Source of the DNA: Oscillospiraceae bacterium
GTDB lineage: Bacteria; Bacillota; Clostridia; Oscillospirales; Acutalibacteraceae
DNA: 64,000 bases
Reading direction: 5' to 3'
Assembly (NCBI GenBank): GCA_029219165.1
Contig: JAQXSW010000007.1
Location: 186,001 to 250,000, forward strand
This document shows, in pieces, positions 61,611 through 64,000 of this stretch. A model generated the notes under the pieces. That model did not search any database, was not told the DNA's origin, and was given only the letters and a program-made list of their open reading frames with translations. Positions within the stretch are counted from its first letter, which is position 1. Each line of letters begins with the position of its first letter. The position numbers were made by a program, and so were the translations under genes.

Positions 61611-63077
61611 ATGAAGATTTCAACATTGATTAAACTTGGCGCTTTAGGCGTGGCTGCTGCTTCAACAGCTGCAGGTTCTGTTCTCCTTACTACTAAAGCG
61701 GTTAAGAAATTAGGAAATGAGACATTCCCGGATGACCCAAATCAGAAGGGCGTGGATATAAATAATGCACCAAGTATGGACGGAGTTAGTAAAAATGAGG
61801 TTGAGCAAGCGGCTCAGTCTTATCAAGCTTCAGCGGCGCCAATAATTCCTGAAGCATATGTTGCACCAATCCCGGCTCCTGTTCCTCCGGCTCCAATTGC
61901 ACCAGTGCCTGAACCGATTCCCGCACCGGTTGCACCGGTTCCAGAGCCTGTAATTGAGGAAAAATATACAGATGTTCCTATGAATTTACCATATCTTGCC
62001 GGTAAGCTTGGAGAAGATGACGCGGATGCGGCTGAAATAATTATTACTCCATCTGAGCAAAAAGCTCAGGATGTTGTAGCGCCAGCTCCTGTAGTTGAGC
62101 CGGTAGCAGAGCCGGTTGTAGCACCAACTCCTGTGGTTGAACCGGTAGCAGAGCCGGTTGTAGCACCAACTCCTGTAGTTGAACCGGTAGCAGAGCCGGT
62201 TGTAGCACCAATTCCTGTAGTTGAACCGGTAGCAGAGCCGGTTGTAGCACCAGCTCCTGTGGTTGAACCGGTAGCAGAGCCGGTTGTAGCACCAGCTCCT
62301 GTAGTTGAGCCGGTAGCAGAGCCGGTTGTAGCACCAGCTCCTGTAGTTGAGCCAGTAGCAGAGCCGGTTGTAGCACCAATTCCTGTAGTTCAACCTGTTG
62401 AAGTTCCTACAGTTGAGGCACAGCCGGAAGTTGTCCTTCCAAAAGCAGAACCAATAACATTTGAAGAAACAAATTCAAAACCAGAAGGACAAACTTTTGC
62501 AGATATTAATCCACTTGGACAAGGTTTTTCTGTTGCCATGGCTGAAGAAGTTGCAGATCCTCTTCCACCGGTGGAATCAACTTCGTCTGCTGAGGTTTTA
62601 GAATCTCCAGTCACATTTGACAATCTTACCTCTGATTATGTTGAAGAAATTCCTCCTGTAGTTGAAACTCCGGTCGCAGTTCCTGTGTATGAGGCTCCTA
62701 TGTCTGAACCGGTTGCTCAGCCAGTCGTAGAGCCACTTCCTCAGCCGGTTGTAGAACCTGTTGAAGACGGCAGAACAGTGCAGATTGGTGGTGCAGTAGT
62801 ATCTGATAGAAAGACAGATTCAGCAATAGCTACAGTGTCAAGTACGTTTGATGTGCCTGTAGAGAATTTAGTGTCAATTGCTGCAGAGGGCAATTCTCCA
62901 ATGGTATTTGAATTCTTATATCCAGACATGAAGACAGATGCTACTCTTATGAATGTTTACTTCATTCTTCCTGATGGACAAGCTACATTACCTCCTGAAA
63001 CCGAAAAAGAAAGCGTTTTAGCATTTGGAAGAAACTTTATTACAGGAAATGAAGAATTACGTGCATTTCTTGCATAA
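61611..63077 (+). CDS. Membrane-anchored Pro/Val/Glu repeat protein
   Basis: 488 residues. An N-terminal hydrophobic segment (about 7-28) is a probable uncleaved anchor. Proline-rich stretches follow (about 85-115, with PIPAPV-type units). Seven exact or near-exact copies of PVVEPVAEPVVAPx (residues about 160-257) come next, then more Pro/Val/Glu sequence. A folded C-terminal domain of about 95 residues closes the protein (VQIGGAVVSDRKTDSAIATV onward, ending VLAFGRNFITGNEELRAFLA). The repeats would span the wall as an extended rod. Third gene of the operon, with AAGGAGA upstream of ATG. Confidence 0.75.
   Translation: MKISTLIKLGALGVAAASTAAGSVLLTTKAVKKLGNETFPDDPNQKGVDINNAPSMDGVSKNEVEQAAQSYQASAAPIIPEAYVAPIPAPVPPAPIAPVPEPIPAPVAPVPEPVIEEKYTDVPMNLPYLAGKLGEDDADAAEIIITPSEQKAQDVVAPAPVVEPVAEPVVAPTPVVEPVAEPVVAPTPVVEPVAEPVVAPIPVVEPVAEPVVAPAPVVEPVAEPVVAPAPVVEPVAEPVVAPAPVVEPVAEPVVAPIPVVQPVEVPTVEAQPEVVLPKAEPITFEETNSKPEGQTFADINPLGQGFSVAMAEEVADPLPPVESTSSAEVLESPVTFDNLTSDYVEEIPPVVETPVAVPVYEAPMSEPVAQPVVEPLPQPVVEPVEDGRTVQIGGAVVSDRKTDSAIATVSSTFDVPVENLVSIAAEGNSPMVFEFLYPDMKTDATLMNVYFILPDGQATLPPETEKESVLAFGRNFITGNEELRAFLA
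62088..62381 (+). repeat. Tandem 42-bp repeat, 7 copies
   Basis: Seven head-to-tail 42-base units encode PVVEPVAEPVVAPx, where x is Thr, Thr, Ile, Ala, Ala, Ala, Ile in order. Units differ by only a few bases (GTA/GTG, GAG/GAA, GCC-to-CCA changes), so copy number probably varies by slippage or recombination. An eighth, diverged unit starts at 62382 (PVVQPVEVP). The long open frames on the opposite strand here are repeat artefacts. Confidence 0.95.
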
Positions 63078-63085
63078 GAAATGAT

Positions 63086-63124
63086 AAAAGCCGATTCACT
63101 TCATTGTGAATCGGCTTTTTTTAT
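63086..63124. terminator. Bidirectional terminator between convergent genes
   Basis: AAAAGCCGATTCAC/GTGAATCGGCTTTT with a six-base loop, then TTTTATATC. It ends the surface operon and meets the stop of the second GGDEF gene. Confidence 0.92.
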
Positions 63125-64000
63125 ATCTTTGTCATGTCAGAAAAACGGCGGCCGTAATTTTGTACAGGCTTAAGGTTGTCCGGATCATATGCAACGTAGC
63201 ATAGAGGCGGAATACCGCCATTGTGCCATACGATTTGATTTCGGCCTTTTTCTTTTGCTATGTAAAGATTTGCATCTGCTTCCTCAATTAACTGATCTAC
63301 AGTCATTCCGGGCTTATACATTGCCACACCACCGCTTACAGTAATGGTTTTTTTGATTTTTTCTGATAGCTGCGTGTTTTCTATAGTCGCCCTAATTTGT
63401 TCTGCACGTCTAAATGCCGGCGTATCTTCAGCAGAAGGAAGAACACAAATAAATTCTTCTCCGCCGTATCTTGCTACAACATCCACTTTCCTAAGCGAGT
63501 TTTTAAGAATATAAGTTAAATTTTTAATACAGTCATCGCCCGCTAAATGACCGTAGGTGTCGTTGATTTTTTTGAAATGATCAAGGTCAAACATAAGTAT
63601 AGAAAATGCTTTGATTTCATCGGACTCAATTTGTGTGATACATTTTTCAATATAATCAATAAGATATCGTCTGTTATATGCACCTGTGAGTGGATCCTTT
63701 GTAGAGGCATCTTCTATTTGTTCCAGTAGTTCTTTTGCTTTTTCTTGGTTTTCATCAAAGTTCTTGGCAAGAATTCTTAAAAAGAATCCTATTCCAATTC
63801 CAGCAAAAATTGATGAAAATCCAATGTCAAGATATGTATTTGTTCCCATAGTTGTGAAACTATAAACTATATCCGGTCTAAACCATTCTATTAAATAGGC
63901 ACATGCAAAAGAAATAGTATTAATTAAAATTACAAAAAGTAGAACTATATTATCAAGTAGCAAGATGGTTGTAAGTCCACCTGCAATAAAAATGATAGGA
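63121..64000 (-). CDS. Diguanylate cyclase (GGEEF), 5' end outside the window
   Basis: At least 292 residues; the frame stays open to the window edge, so the start and earlier membrane helices are missing. Seen are two membrane helices and then a GGDEF domain with KDPLTGAYNRRYL, DLDHFKKINDTYGHLAGD and the active site ARYGGEEF. An RxxD inhibitory site (RKVD) lies five residues before GGEEF. An unusual tail of about 45 residues follows the domain (NGGIPPLCYVAYDPDNLKPV). It should make c-di-GMP. An apparent TTG start at 63963 is not needed. Confidence 0.92.
   Translation of the reverse strand, partial: PIIFIAGGLTTILLLDNIVLLFVILINTISFACAYLIEWFRPDIVYSFTTMGTNTYLDIGFSSIFAGIGIGFFLRILAKNFDENQEKAKELLEQIEDASTKDPLTGAYNRRYLIDYIEKCITQIESDEIKAFSILMFDLDHFKKINDTYGHLAGDDCIKNLTYILKNSLRKVDVVARYGGEEFICVLPSAEDTPAFRRAEQIRATIENTQLSEKIKKTITVSGGVAMYKPGMTVDQLIEEADANLYIAKEKGRNQIVWHNGGIPPLCYVAYDPDNLKPVQNYGRRFSDMTKI

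Noticed and set aside
61986-62393. Long minus-strand frames rich in Tyr/Cys/Asn or Gln/Leu opposite the repeat
   Set aside because: They are complements of the 42-base tandem repeat, which is free of stops in several frames. There is no ribosome binding site, and the plus-strand frame has signal, repeats and a folded end.
62044-62400. CRISPR-like array suggested by regular repeats
   Set aside because: The 42-base units are contiguous without spacers and encode protein in frame.

Overview
The window is a chromosome segment of a low-GC, strictly anaerobic Firmicute of the class Clostridia, most like the gut or rumen Oscillospirales/Ruminococcaceae. The evidence is the S10-spc-alpha ribosomal operon with adk-map-infA-rpmJ in Gram-positive order, AGGAGG ribosome binding sites, frequent TTG/GTG starts, zinc-type S14 and L36, pyruvate:ferredoxin oxidoreductase, a tungsten-type aldehyde:ferredoxin oxidoreductase, and lipoproteins and wall-anchor-like tails of Gram-positive type. 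The species cannot be named from the sequence. I see no IS element, phage or CRISPR array.

Layout. 1-11.3 kb holds single genes and short operons: an EF-G paralogue, an SDR-like protein, a heavy-metal exporter, a YhhN membrane protein, two base-excision-repair glycosylases (Nth and an OGG1-like enzyme), a HAD phosphatase, tRNA-Met and tRNA-Glu behind a perfect sigma-A promoter, RarA, and a small methionine-synthase activation-domain protein. 11.4-26.8 kb is one long ribosomal operon (rpsJ to rplQ, with secY, adk, map, infA, rpmJ and rpoA) behind a structured leader. 26.8-36.2 kb holds a MoaE-like protein, a stomatin-like SPFH protein, an orphan OppA-like lipoprotein, RmuC, a GH3 beta-glucosidase, a membrane protein that looks like a dead M28 peptidase, and a highly expressed secreted protein with an NTGD tail.

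36.2-47 kb is the anaerobic redox block. A MoeB/ThiF-like E1 and, divergently, a MoaD/ThiS-like carrier, AOR, a four-cluster polyferredoxin and a decayed ferredoxin fragment form a pterin-enzyme module. Malic enzyme, glycerol kinase and PFOR follow on the minus strand. 47-58 kb carries a CBS/CorC protein, GAPDH, a PBP5-type carboxypeptidase, a metallophosphoesterase, a DHHW protein, a stand-alone FakA C-terminal-like domain, ComM, phosphoglucomutase, a tiny NTGD-tailed membrane peptide and a zinc-ribbon protein.

57.4-64 kb is a surface/signalling block. Two diguanylate cyclases (GGDEF and GGEEF, both with an RxxD inhibitory site) flank a 52-residue protein encoded by an apparently highly expressed gene with its own terminator, followed by a three-gene operon of two lipoproteins and a proline/valine/glutamate repeat protein. 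This block and the AOR module with its tandem operator-like dyads are the best candidates for undescribed biology.
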